Shown piece after piece: positions 7,858 to 16,806 of a stretch of DNA of 64,000 nucleotides. A program made the translations under genes and the position numbers. The first letter of the stretch is position 1; each line of letters starts with the position of its first letter. The notes under the pieces are model-generated. The model searched no databases. It saw only the letters and a program-made list of their open reading frames with translations, and had not been told where the DNA came from. This DNA comes from CAYFYS01 sp965202905 (GTDB taxonomy: Bacteria > Pseudomonadota > Alphaproteobacteria > MPNO01): positions 3,804,868 to 3,868,867 of the forward strand of contig OZ241868.1 in NCBI GenBank assembly GCA_965202905.1, written 5' to 3'.

Positions 7858-8658
7858 ATGTACCCCACCCGCTACCACCGCCCCGGGAACCTGGACGAGG
7901 CCGCGAGGATTCTGACGAGTGCGGGCGAGGACCCGCGGCCGCTCGCCGGCGGCATGAGCCTGATCCCGGTGATGAAGCACCGCCTGGCCGGCCCCACCGA
8001 CCTGGTCGATCTTGCCGCGATCGACGGCCTCGCCGGCATCGGGGTGACGGAAACCTATGTCGCCATCAAGGCGATGACCCGCCACGCCAGCGTCGCCGCA
8101 AGCCCCGAGGTCAACGCCGCCATCCCCGCGCTCACGGTCCTGGCCGGCGGCATTGGCGACCCGCTGGTCAGGAATCGCGGCACCATCGGCGGCAGCCTCG
8201 CCAACAACGACCCCGCTGCGTGCTACCCGAGCGCCGTGCTGGCCCTCGGCGCGGAGGTCGTCACCACCCAACGAACCATCCCGGCCGACGATTTCTTCAA
8301 GGGCCTGTTCGAGACCGCGCTCGACCCCGGCGAGCTGATCACCGAAATCCGCTTCCCTGTCCCCGCGAGGGCCGCCTACAAGAAGTTCCCCAACCCGGCC
8401 TCGCGCTTCTCGATCGTCGGCGTCTTCATTGCCCGGTTCCCCGACGGCGCAGTCCGCCTCGCCGTCACAGGCGCCGGGCCCTGCGTCTTCCGAGTCACGG
8501 CCTTCGAAGAGGCCCTGACAAAATCCTTCGCCGCCTCGTCGCTGGCCTCCCTGCGCGTCGATCCCGCCGACCTCATCGCCGACCTCCATGGCAGCGCGCA
8601 ATACCGCGCGCATCTCATCCGGGTCCTGGCCGAGGACGCCGTGGCGGCGTGCGGGTGA
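7858..8658 (+). CDS. Molybdenum hydroxylase FAD-binding subunit (CoxM-like)
   Basis: A 266-residue FAD_binding_5/CO-dehydrogenase flavoprotein C-terminal type protein. PLAGGMSLIPVMKHR and RNRGTIGGSLANNDPA are the two FAD pyrophosphate-binding loops of the family. It would accept electrons from the [2Fe-2S] subunit and pass them to a quinone or O2. It completes the L-S-M operon; the next gene (NadC) begins 129 bases later. Length matches the family (260-290). Confidence 0.92.
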   Translation: MYPTRYHRPGNLDEAARILTSAGEDPRPLAGGMSLIPVMKHRLAGPTDLVDLAAIDGLAGIGVTETYVAIKAMTRHASVAASPEVNAAIPALTVLAGGIGDPLVRNRGTIGGSLANNDPAACYPSAVLALGAEVVTTQRTIPADDFFKGLFETALDPGELITEIRFPVPARAAYKKFPNPASRFSIVGVFIARFPDGAVRLAVTGAGPCVFRVTAFEEALTKSFAASSLASLRVDPADLIADLHGSAQYRAHLIRVLAEDAVAACG

Positions 8659-8787
8659 AACCGCCGCGCCGGCCGCGGCTTTCCGGCATCGCCCGCCCCG
8701 GAAACCGTCCGGACCGCGCCGCGCGCTTTACGGTCGGCGCCCGTTTGTGTACCTACGCGGTCGTACCGGAAAGCGACGGAACGAGCG

Positions 8788-9669
8788 ATGACCGCACGAC
8801 CCGACGACCTCGACATGCGGGCGCTGCTGCCGCCGGCGGCCGAGCGCCAGCGCTGGATCGCCGCGTGGCTCGCCGAGGACATCGGCCGCGGCGATATCAC
8901 CACCGATTTCCTGATCCCGGCCGACGCCAGGGCACGGTTCGTCATCAATACGCGCGACGACGTGGTGGTCTGCGGCATCGACTTGGCGATCGAGGTCTTT
9001 CGCCACCAGGTGCCCGAGTGCGAGGCAGACGTGTTCACCCCGGACGGCGCCCGGGCGTCGCCGGGAACGGCCCTTGCCCGCGTCGAGGGTCCGGCGCGCG
9101 GGCTCCTGACCGCCGAGCGCACCGCGCTGAACCTGCTCCAGTTCCTGACTGGGATCGCCACGCGGACGGCGGAGTACGCGCGGCTGGTCGAAGGCGCCGG
9201 CGCGACCCTGATCGATACCCGCAAGACCGTCCCCGGCTACCGCGCGCTGTCGAAATACGCCTCCTGCGTCGGCGGGGCGCGTAACCACCGGATCCGGCTC
9301 GACGACGGTCTGATCCTCAAGGACAACCATATCGCTGTCTGCGGCTCGATCGCTGCCGCGGTGGTGCGCGCCAAGGCTCTGACGCCCTCGCTGACCAAGA
9401 TCGAGGTCGAGTGCGACACGCTCGAACAGGTCGCCGAGGCCGCCGATGCGGGCGCCGACGTGATCCTGCTCGACAACATGAGCGCGGACACGATGCGCGA
9501 GGCGGTCAGGATCGTCGCCGGGCGCACCGAGCTCGAGGCCTCGGGCGGCATCACGCTGGAGACGATCCGGGAGAAAGCCCGGAGCGGGGTCGACTTCATC
9601 TCGGTCGGGCGCATGACCCAGTCCGCGCCCGCGGCCGACATCGGCCTCGACGTCTCGATCGCCACCTGA
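8788..9669 (+). CDS. nadC: Nicotinate-nucleotide pyrophosphorylase (carboxylating)
   Basis: A 293-residue quinolinate phosphoribosyltransferase, which makes nicotinate mononucleotide from quinolinate and PRPP in NAD synthesis. Family motifs are all visible: WLAEDIGRGDITTDFL, ERTALNLLQFLTGIAT, DTRKTVPGYR, LKDNHI and LLDNMS. ModD, a molybdenum-associated paralogue, is possible given the neighbouring Mo enzyme, but the motifs and length fit NadC. No nadA or nadB is adjacent, which is unusual for a housekeeping copy. Confidence 0.88.
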   Translation: MTARPDDLDMRALLPPAAERQRWIAAWLAEDIGRGDITTDFLIPADARARFVINTRDDVVVCGIDLAIEVFRHQVPECEADVFTPDGARASPGTALARVEGPARGLLTAERTALNLLQFLTGIATRTAEYARLVEGAGATLIDTRKTVPGYRALSKYASCVGGARNHRIRLDDGLILKDNHIAVCGSIAAAVVRAKALTPSLTKIEVECDTLEQVAEAADAGADVILLDNMSADTMREAVRIVAGRTELEASGGITLETIREKARSGVDFISVGRMTQSAPAADIGLDVSIAT

Positions 9670-9684
9670 GCGGCGACACCTGCG

Positions 9685-9702
9685 CCCGGGCGGGCGCCCG
9701 GG
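9685..9702 (+). terminator. GC-rich hairpin after nadC
   Basis: CCCGGGC and GCCCGGG form a 7-bp stem with a 4-nt loop, 15 bases after the nadC stop. There is no U tract, so it is a weak terminator candidate. Confidence 0.3.
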
Positions 9703-9811
9703 CACGCTGTTTCCGGTCGTCGGGGCGCGCGGGCGCTGGCTTCAAGATTGTCGGGGACCCGGCCGCGGCCTATAAACACCTCGATACCGCAGCGACTCGA
9801 GGATGTGCGCG

Positions 9812-11335
9812 ATGGCCGAGACCCGGCGCGGAAAAGCGGAAGCCCCGGACGCCTCGGCCGAGCCCGGCGGCAACATCCGCGCCGTCCTGCCCTATCGGGA
9901 CCTGCGCGAATGGCTGGCCGAGGCCGAGCGGCTGGGCGAGGTGACGGCGCTCAGGGGTCTGGACACCGAGGAAGAGATCGGCATGGCGGCCGAACTCGTC
10001 ATGCATTCCGAAGAGGCCGACTGCATCGTCTTCGACGAGATCAAGGGCCACGAGCAGGGCTATCGCGTCCTGGTCAATTTCTTTGGCGGCAAGCGCAAGA
10101 ACATGACGCTGGGTTTCCCGACCGACCTCGGCAAGGTCGAACTGTCCGAGGCTTGCCATGCCGCCCGGCTCGAGAAGCCGGAACCCATCCCCCATCGGGT
10201 CGTCACGCGCGGCCCGGTTACCGAGAACGTGCTGGAGGGCGATGCGGTCGATGTCGGGAAGTTTCCCGCGCCGTTATGGCATCCCGACGACGGCGGGCGC
10301 TACATCGGCGCCGGCTCCTTCAGCGTGACCGTCGATCCCGACGAGGGGTGGATCAACGTCGGCGCCGGTCGGGTAGTGGTTCAGGACGAGAAGACCGTCG
10401 GATACGTCGCCTCGCCCGGCACGCATGGCCGCGTCCATCGCGACACGTACATGGCGCGCGGCGAGAAGATGCCGACGGTCGTCGTCCTCGGCGGCGATCC
10501 TATGACGTTCCTGACCGCCGGCGCCGAAACGCCGCCGGGCGTGTGCGGGTACGACATCGTCGGAGCCATGCGCGGCGAGCCCCTGGAGGTCGTCAAGGGG
10601 CGCCATACCGGGCTTCCCTTCCCGGCCAATGCCGAGATCGTGCTCGAAGGCTTCGTCGATTTGGACGAGCGCCGCCCCGAAGGCCCGTTCGGCGAATGGA
10701 CCGGCTATTACGGCCCGGGCCCGCGCGATGAGCCGGTGATGCGCGTGGCCGCGATCTATCACCGCGATGACCCGATCCTGCTCGGCCGCCCGCCGCAGCG
10801 GCCGCCGGACGAGATGTGCCGCTACTGCGCCGTCACCGGCTCGGCGACGCTGCGCGATGCGATCGGGCGGGCGGGCGTCCCCGATGTGGCCTCGGCGTGG
10901 GCGCACGAAGTCGGCGGCTCACGCCTCCTGCTGGCGGTTTCGATCAAGCAGCGCTATCCGGGCCACGCCAGGCAGGCCGGCCATGTCGCGGCGATGTGCG
11001 ATGTCGGCGCCCGCGCCGGCCGGTACGTGATCGTCACCGACGAGGATGTCGACATCTCCAACCTCGACGAGCTGACCTGGGCGATGATCACGCGCTCCGA
11101 CCCGGCAACCTCGATCGACATCATCAAGAGCGCCGGGTCGACCCTGCTCGACCCGATGATCCCGCCGTGGGAGAAGAAGGCCGGCAACATGACCAACAGC
11201 CGCGCCATTATCGATGCCTGCCGTCCATTCCACTGGAAGGACGACTTCCCGATAGTCAACGCTCCCTCCCAGGAAGTGGCCCGCAAGGCGCGAGAAAAAT
11301 TCGGCTACCTGCTGGAGGGCAAGGACGGGCCATAG
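9812..11335 (+). CDS. UbiD-family decarboxylase, copy 1
   Basis: A 507-residue prenylated-FMN-dependent decarboxylase acting on an aromatic or alpha,beta-unsaturated acid. The Glu-containing active-site segment EGPFGEWTGYY matches the two catalytic glutamates of the family. The N-terminus DLREWLAEAERLGEV is also typical. Length fits (about 500). The ATG at 9812 lies 9 nt after GAGG; an ATG three codons earlier overlaps that site. The cofactor could come from the UbiX-like enzyme at 33367-34002. A nitrogen-heteroaromatic carboxylate substrate is suggested only by context. Confidence 0.88.
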   Translation: MAETRRGKAEAPDASAEPGGNIRAVLPYRDLREWLAEAERLGEVTALRGLDTEEEIGMAAELVMHSEEADCIVFDEIKGHEQGYRVLVNFFGGKRKNMTLGFPTDLGKVELSEACHAARLEKPEPIPHRVVTRGPVTENVLEGDAVDVGKFPAPLWHPDDGGRYIGAGSFSVTVDPDEGWINVGAGRVVVQDEKTVGYVASPGTHGRVHRDTYMARGEKMPTVVVLGGDPMTFLTAGAETPPGVCGYDIVGAMRGEPLEVVKGRHTGLPFPANAEIVLEGFVDLDERRPEGPFGEWTGYYGPGPRDEPVMRVAAIYHRDDPILLGRPPQRPPDEMCRYCAVTGSATLRDAIGRAGVPDVASAWAHEVGGSRLLLAVSIKQRYPGHARQAGHVAAMCDVGARAGRYVIVTDEDVDISNLDELTWAMITRSDPATSIDIIKSAGSTLLDPMIPPWEKKAGNMTNSRAIIDACRPFHWKDDFPIVNAPSQEVARKAREKFGYLLEGKDGP

Positions 11336-11419
11336 CCGCGGATGCAGGGCCGGCGCTCGATCGTCAGGCCAATTCGGGCCGCCGGCGTCCCGGTGGACGC
11401 GGTTTGAACGGGTTTCGCG

Positions 11420-11872
11420 CTAACCGGTGAAAAGCGCCGCGCCCTCGTCTTCGAGCATCGGGCCGGCGACGGCGATGTCGCGCTCGCCGCAGGCGAAAAC
11501 ATCGCGGCAGCCGAGCTCGAGCATCGGCGGTCCCTCCTTGCGGACGCTCATCAGGCGCGCGTGCGACAGACCGTAGACCAGCCGTGAGACGCCCGACCAG
11601 AAGACTGCCGCCGAACACATCGCGCAGGGCTCGCAGCTCGTCACCAGGGTATGGCCGTCGAGCGCCCCGACGCCGTATTTTCGGCTCGCCTCGCGCACCA
11701 GGTTCGACTCGGCATGGCCGGTGCAGTCGCTGTCGGTGATAACGGTGTTCTCGCCCTCCAGGACGATGTTGCCGCCGGGGTCGACCAGCACCGATCCGAA
11801 GGGCGGGTTGCCGTTGTCCGCAGCCCGTTTGGCGATCGCATAGGCGCGCCGCATCAGCTCTTCGTCGTTCAT
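11420..11872 (-). CDS. Nucleoside/guanine deaminase-like zinc enzyme
   Basis: A 150-residue member of the cytidine/deoxycytidylate deaminase superfamily. It hydrolytically removes an amino group from a base or a related heterocycle. The zinc site is His53-Ala-Glu55 with Cys83 and Cys86 in SCEPCAMC. NPPFGSVLVDPGG at the N-terminus matches the guanine deaminase/TadA-like group. It sits alone on the minus strand between UbiD and a flavin monooxygenase. Nucleobase salvage or deamination of a catabolic intermediate are both possible. Confidence 0.85.
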   Translation of the reverse strand: MNDEELMRRAYAIAKRAADNGNPPFGSVLVDPGGNIVLEGENTVITDSDCTGHAESNLVREASRKYGVGALDGHTLVTSCEPCAMCSAAVFWSGVSRLVYGLSHARLMSVRKEGPPMLELGCRDVFACGERDIAVAGPMLEDEGAALFTG

Positions 11873-11962
11873 CCGCTTCTCCCGGTTGGGCGCGGCTTGC
11901 CGGCGAGCCGCTCGAAATCCGATACTGCCCCGGCAACTTACGCGTTTGCCGGGAATCCCTGA

Positions 11963-13021
11963 ATGAAATTCGGCCTGTTCTATCTGCCCACCTACATGCC
12001 GGCGATCCGCGACGCCGGGACCCACTACGACAATATCGTCGAGCAAGTCCTCTACGCCGAGGAGATCGGCATCGACTACGCTTGGCTGGTCGAGCACCAT
12101 TTCGTTCGGCATGGCGGGCTGATGGCCGCGAACTACGCGTTCCTGTCCTACCTCGCCGGCCGGACCGGACGGATTCGGCTGGGCACGGGCGCGACGGTCC
12201 TGCCGCTCAACGATCCGGTCCGGGTCGCCGAACAGGCGGCGACACTGGATCATCTCTCCCGCGGCCGGTTCGATCTCGGGCTCGGACGCGGCTTCATCCG
12301 CTATGAGTTCGACGCCTTCGGCGTGCCGATGGCGGAAAGCCGCGCGCGGCTCGAAGAAGGGACCGCGCTGATCAAACAGGCTTGGTCGGCGCCCACCCTG
12401 GAATTCGACGGCGGGTTTCGCCCGCCGGTGACCGACCTGCCGATCCTGCCGCCGCCGCGCCAGAAGCCCCACCCGCCGATCTGGATCGCCTGCCTGCTGT
12501 CGCCGGAAAGCTTCGAATGGACGGCGCGGGAGGGCCACAACCTGCTCTATGTCGCCTATCACGTCGATCACCCGGTCGCGGTCGAGCGTATCGGCTGGTA
12601 CCGCGATGCGCTCGCCGCCGCCGGCCGCGCCATCGAGGACCACGAGATCTGCTGCGTCTACCACGCGCACTTCATGGAGAATGATGACGACGAACGGCTT
12701 CAATCGATTGTCCACAAGCCGATGCAGGAATACGCCGCGGCCGGGCTGGAGGCCACGCGCAAACCGGCCGACGCCGAGGGCTACGAGGGCTACGAACAGC
12801 GCGACGCCGGCCAGCGCCGCTTCGACTTCGAGATGTACTTCCCGGGCCGCGTGCTGATGGGCGGCCCCGGCCAGGTGATCGAGCGCATCGGAGAGCTGAA
12901 GTCGATCGGCATCACCCAGATCGGCATGCTGATCGATTTCGGCTCGCTCGCCCAGGTCGAGATCATGCGCTCGCTGGAGATCTTCGGCCGCGAAATTTTG
13001 CCGAAGGTCCGCGACCTTTGA
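11963..13021 (+). CDS. LLM-class (luciferase-like) flavin-dependent monooxygenase
   Basis: A 352-residue TIM-barrel oxidoreductase of the bacterial luciferase family. These use FMNH2 or F420 to insert oxygen, often opening rings or removing C1/sulfur groups. MKFGLFYLPTYMP at the start, AWLVEHHF near residue 45, and RIRLGTGATVLPLNDPVRVAEQ are hallmark segments. No flavin reductase gene is adjacent. It starts with ATG, 90 nt after the divergent deaminase gene. The substrate is unknown. Confidence 0.87.
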   Translation: MKFGLFYLPTYMPAIRDAGTHYDNIVEQVLYAEEIGIDYAWLVEHHFVRHGGLMAANYAFLSYLAGRTGRIRLGTGATVLPLNDPVRVAEQAATLDHLSRGRFDLGLGRGFIRYEFDAFGVPMAESRARLEEGTALIKQAWSAPTLEFDGGFRPPVTDLPILPPPRQKPHPPIWIACLLSPESFEWTAREGHNLLYVAYHVDHPVAVERIGWYRDALAAAGRAIEDHEICCVYHAHFMENDDDERLQSIVHKPMQEYAAAGLEATRKPADAEGYEGYEQRDAGQRRFDFEMYFPGRVLMGGPGQVIERIGELKSIGITQIGMLIDFGSLAQVEIMRSLEIFGREILPKVRDL

Positions 13022-13433
13022 GGCGTATCGTATATGATCCGAGGCTTATCCGGATTCGACGGGTGGGCAGGGGCCGCAGACATCGCCGGTCGCTTCGATG
13101 GGCGCGCCCGGAGCTGCGTGCGCCGGTCCGGCTGAGACCGGGCCTTGAGCCTGACGACGGCCTGCTCGATCGGATCTCATTCCGCGTCGGTTGGGTCGCT
13201 TGCGTACCGTAAGCCCGATCGTTCATACTGACGGCGAGTGATTTTAGTCCGCATGTTTCGATCCCGGTCATTGCTCGACACCGTCCCTGAATCGCAACGG
13301 GCTGAAGCCATTTGACTCTTTTCGAGCCGGGCTCTATGGGAATCCCTACGATGCGGACTTCTTGCTAGCCGCTTCAGACGGCGGGCGGTGGAACGCCGAA
13401 GGCTTGACGAGCATTCGACAAGGACCTGTTTCA
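13022..13433. other. Spacer upstream of the two-gene module
   Basis: No gene was found in these 412 bases. The frame of the next gene stays open back to about 13247, but with no ATG; only a TTG at 13362 and the chosen GTG are possible starts. The promoter of the two-gene module should lie here. Confidence 0.4.
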
Positions 13434-13880
13434 GTGCCAAAACGCCAGAGTAACGACCCGAAGCGTCGGATCGCTCCGCAACACGCGTTCGACCGAACCT
13501 TCCTGGATAATCTTGCAGAGAAGGCGTCTTATACCGGCAGCCCTCACCACAAGCGGATACCCGCCGACTACGGCTTCAGCCCGCCGGCGAACCCACGTCC
13601 GAACAAGTCGCTGTGCGACGGCAACCGCCGCATCCGCCGCATCGGGATGGGGGAGGCAAAGGCGCTCTTTCGCGAGGGTATAAGACGAGGCATGGTCAGT
13701 AGCGTTCTCCAGGGAGAATTGCCGAAACATGTCTGGGCAGTCGACTCGATGGGAAGCGCCTATGAGGCCAAGAACGAGCAGGGCAGCCGAAATTATCACG
13801 GCTATGTGCTGGGCGACGACGATGACGACATGCGGCGTCTGGTCATCGAGGAATGGCGTGTGAGATGTCGGGACGACTGA
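13434..13880 (+). CDS. Small basic protein, first gene of an unrecognised pair
   Basis: A 148-residue protein starting at a GTG that lies 9 nt after AAGGA, the best ribosome-binding site available. The N-terminal half is basic (PKRQSNDPKRR, ADYGFSPP, CDGNRRIRRIG). The C-terminal half contains LPKHVWAVDSMGSAYEAK, NYHGYVLGDDDDDMRR and EEWRVRC. I do not assign a named family; the layout resembles small uncharacterised proteins encoded before an ImmA/IrrE-like gene. It overlaps the next gene by 16 nt, so the two are translationally coupled. A toxin or small effector role is only a guess. Confidence 0.6.
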   Translation: MPKRQSNDPKRRIAPQHAFDRTFLDNLAEKASYTGSPHHKRIPADYGFSPPANPRPNKSLCDGNRRIRRIGMGEAKALFREGIRRGMVSSVLQGELPKHVWAVDSMGSAYEAKNEQGSRNYHGYVLGDDDDDMRRLVIEEWRVRCRDD

Positions 13881-15232
13881 CGGTTTCACTCTCTTCAGAG
13901 GCACTCGCTTCCGGAACGGAGGAAGAACGGGCGACGTTCGGTCTGTTCGCGATGACGGCCAACGACCGGTTGCTCACCGAAGGTGTCGACCTCGATCGGG
14001 GGGAACTTCGCCGCGGCTCGTATATTTCCGGTTATCCGCTCGCCGAATGGCTCGCATGGAACTGGTGGCGGATCCGATGGGAGTTCCAACATCCCCGTCC
14101 CTCCGATACGGATGCCGTCCGCAGATGGAACTTCGCTCATCGGATGCCCGCCGCCGGGGAAGGCTATGTCTGGCCTGACGTCACGATCTCCTCGGATGGG
14201 CTGCAATCCTTTCTGGCCTCCCGACAATCCCCGAATCCCCAGGCGGTTCTTTTCCGTTACCTTGGGGCGCCTGGACGTCAGGCCGTTCCGGCGACGGACC
14301 TGGAAACCGCGATCGACGAGTTCGTGGGACAGATCCTGAGCAGACTCCAGGAGCAGGGTCTTTGCGACACCAACCTGCACCGCATTTGGAACGATCTGAA
14401 GTTGGAGCGAGAAGACCCGGAACTCACGCGCTTCCGGCGGCTTGAGGCGCAACTTGGCTACGACCCGGACGAGGCGGACGAAGAAGCAATAAACCGCCGC
14501 CTTCTCGATGCGGCGGTGCTCGGGGAAGAGGCGCTGGGCGAGGTGGCCGCCGACACGGCGCTACATGGCCTCGGCCCCGGTGACATGTTGTCAGCGGAAA
14601 CCATCGAGCGAATCGCGGATCGGAGTGGGTTCGATGCCGATCCGAAAGATGCGATCACGTTGGACGATGTGACAGGCCTGCCGCAGCCGGGTCAGGTCGA
14701 AGCTTGGCGCGTGGGCGAACACACCGCGCAGAAAATCCGCGCCCAGGACGCTTTGGGCGAGGAGCCGATCGCAGACGAACGCTTGGCCGATTTCGCCGGA
14801 ACGACACGCGATGCGATCTCGAATGGCAGCAAGTGTTCGGACGGGATGTCTTTCGCGCTCGATCGGGAGCGCGACGGCGCCCGTGTGTCGCTCAGGCCGA
14901 AGTGGAGAACAGGCAGGCGGTTCGAGCTGGCTCGCCTGACCGGCGATCGCCTGATCGGCAGTCGGATGAATTACGCCGCCGAACGTCTGTTGCCCGCAAC
15001 GCACGCGTACAGCTACCGGCAAAAAATGCAACGCGCGTTCGCGGCGGAGTTGCTAAGTCCGTTCGCCTCGGTGGACGACATGCTCAACGGCGATTACTCG
15101 GAGGAAAAACAAAACGAGGTCGCGGAGTACTTCAACGTGTCGCCAATGACGATCCAGACGCAGTTGGTGAACAAGGGCCGCATCGACCGGGAGAACGCGC
15201 CGGATATCGACGGCCATGGCACCGATGCATGA
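13865..15232 (+). CDS. Large protein with ImmA/IrrE-like C-terminus
   Basis: A 455-residue protein (459 if the ATG at 13853 is used). Residues 1-200 form a charged unknown domain with SGYPLAEWLAWNWWRIRWEF. The last 110 residues, with RRFELARLTGDRLIG, LLPATHAYSYRQKMQRAFAAELLSP, FNVSPMTIQTQLVNKGRID, resemble the C-terminal part of ImmA/IrrE (M78) regulators. The HExxH zinc site of active members is missing. It would thus be a non-catalytic sensor or antitoxin-like partner of the small protein before it. Base composition is visibly less GC-rich than its neighbours, hinting at transfer. Confidence 0.6.
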   Translation: MSGRLTVSLSSEALASGTEEERATFGLFAMTANDRLLTEGVDLDRGELRRGSYISGYPLAEWLAWNWWRIRWEFQHPRPSDTDAVRRWNFAHRMPAAGEGYVWPDVTISSDGLQSFLASRQSPNPQAVLFRYLGAPGRQAVPATDLETAIDEFVGQILSRLQEQGLCDTNLHRIWNDLKLEREDPELTRFRRLEAQLGYDPDEADEEAINRRLLDAAVLGEEALGEVAADTALHGLGPGDMLSAETIERIADRSGFDADPKDAITLDDVTGLPQPGQVEAWRVGEHTAQKIRAQDALGEEPIADERLADFAGTTRDAISNGSKCSDGMSFALDRERDGARVSLRPKWRTGRRFELARLTGDRLIGSRMNYAAERLLPATHAYSYRQKMQRAFAAELLSPFASVDDMLNGDYSEEKQNEVAEYFNVSPMTIQTQLVNKGRIDRENAPDIDGHGTDA

Positions 15233-15508
15233 TGGATGGCGCCCGCGCGGCGTTCTCGGCGCGGTTAGCGCGGGTCATGACCGACACGGAATCGACGCTG
15301 CCGCCCTCTGACACGGCGAAGACACGGCGACCCGCGCGGCCCGGGCCCGCAACGCCGCCGGACGATCGCCGGACGATCGCCGCCGGGGGAGGGGGCGAGT
15401 CCCGGGAGGGGGCGGATCGGCCAGCTTTCCCCTTGCATCGCCGAAGATTCTAGTCCACAACCCCGGCTTCGAAATTTCAGGTCCACTGCCGGTGAGGAGG
15501 TCCCATGA

Positions 15509-15949
15509 ATGGCCAGGAATACCGCGCTTGCCCCACATAGCCCGGCGGTTGCCGTAGGAAAGAGCCCCCATTCACCCAAAGACTATCTGGCCCGAACCGA
15601 AGGGCTGATCCATGCAGGAACGCACCTGCTGATCGACTTCTGGGAGGCCACCCGCCTCGACGACATCGAGGCCATCGAGCGGGCGCTGCGCGACTCCGTC
15701 TCGGCCTGCCAGGCGACACTGCTTCACATCCATCTCCACCGATTCTCCGAGAACGGCGGCGTATCGGGCGTCGCAGTGCTCGCGGAATCCCATATCAGCG
15801 TCCATACTTGGCCTGAGCTGGGATACGCGGCCTTCGATGTCTTCATGTGCGGCGAATGCGATCCGCGCCGCGCGGTCCCGGTGCTGCGGCGGACCTTCCT
15901 GCCGCGCCGCGAGGCGGCGAGCGAGCAAATGCGCGGGATCCTCGAATGA
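15509..15949 (+). CDS. speD: S-adenosylmethionine decarboxylase proenzyme
   Basis: A 146-residue prokaryotic AdoMet decarboxylase, which supplies the aminopropyl donor for spermidine. It self-cleaves to form a pyruvoyl cofactor; the signature LAESHISVHTWPE places the new N-terminal serine at Ser94. The FMCGEC segment carries the conserved active-site cysteine. Its stop overlaps the speE start (ATGA), so the two are coupled. The N-terminal 25 residues are unconserved and the true start could be later. Confidence 0.93.
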   Translation: MARNTALAPHSPAVAVGKSPHSPKDYLARTEGLIHAGTHLLIDFWEATRLDDIEAIERALRDSVSACQATLLHIHLHRFSENGGVSGVAVLAESHISVHTWPELGYAAFDVFMCGECDPRRAVPVLRRTFLPRREAASEQMRGILE

Positions 15950-16806
15950 GCGGCCAAGCCAACGAGGACTGGTTCGTCGAGACCCTGTACAGCGATTATC
16001 AGCAGCGCCTGAAGGTCAGCGGGGTTCTCCACCGCGAGAAGACCGACTTCCAGGACCTTGTGATCTTCGAGAACCCGCGCTTCGGCCGGGTTCTGGCCCT
16101 CGACGGCATCGTCCAGACCACCGAGGGCGACGAGTTCGCCTATCACGAGATGCTCGCGCACGTTCCCATCCTGGCCCACGGCCGGGCGAAGCGGGTGGCG
16201 ATCGTCGGCGGCGGCGACGGCGGCGCGCTGGAGGAGGTGCTCAAGCACGATGTCGAGCGCGTGGCGATGATCGAGATCGATCCTGGCGTGGTCGCGCTGT
16301 CCAGGCGCTTCCTGCCCTCGATCTGCGGCAAGGCGTTCGAGGACCCTCGCGCGGAGGTCATCTACGCCGACGGGATCGAATACATGAAAACGACCGATGA
16401 GACCTTCGACGTCATCATCGTCGATTCGACCGACCCGATCGGGCCGTCGGTCGCGCTGTTCGAGGCGCCGTTCTACGCCGATTGCGCATCGCGGCTGAGC
16501 GAGCGCGGCGTCCTGGTCACCCAGTCGGGCGTCACGTTCATGCAGGAGCACGAGGCGCGCGACACTCACGCCCGGATGAAACCCTTGTTCGCCGATGCCT
16601 GGCTCTACCTGACCCAGGTGCCGACCTACGGCGCGGGATTCATGACGCTGGGCTGGGGCAGCCGCAGCCTCGAGCCCCGCCGGACGCCGCAGGCGGAGAT
16701 CGAGCGGCGCTTCGCCGCCGCTGGCGTCGCGACGCGCTACTACAACCCCGACATCCATGTGGCCGCGTTCGGCCTGCCCGGCTATATCCGCGCGCTGATG
16801 TCCTGA
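15946..16806 (+). CDS. speE: Polyamine aminopropyltransferase (spermidine synthase)
   Basis: A 286-residue Rossmann-type aminopropyltransferase that transfers the aminopropyl group from decarboxylated AdoMet to putrescine. Motifs: LDGIVQTTEGDEFAYHEM (polyamine site), VAIVGGGDGG (nucleotide loop), IDPGVV, and VDSTDPIGP with the catalytic Asp. The ATG overlaps the speD stop by 4 nt. Length is normal (about 285). Its 3' end is overlapped on the other strand by the degenerate tail of the CAP pseudogene. Confidence 0.94.
   Translation: MSGQANEDWFVETLYSDYQQRLKVSGVLHREKTDFQDLVIFENPRFGRVLALDGIVQTTEGDEFAYHEMLAHVPILAHGRAKRVAIVGGGDGGALEEVLKHDVERVAMIEIDPGVVALSRRFLPSICGKAFEDPRAEVIYADGIEYMKTTDETFDVIIVDSTDPIGPSVALFEAPFYADCASRLSERGVLVTQSGVTFMQEHEARDTHARMKPLFADAWLYLTQVPTYGAGFMTLGWGSRSLEPRRTPQAEIERRFAAAGVATRYYNPDIHVAAFGLPGYIRALMS

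Noticed and set aside
5010..8658. Aerobic carbon monoxide dehydrogenase
   Set aside because: The AYRCSFR active-site loop is replaced by AYRGSGR, and gene order is L-S-M; a general molybdenum hydroxylase fits better.
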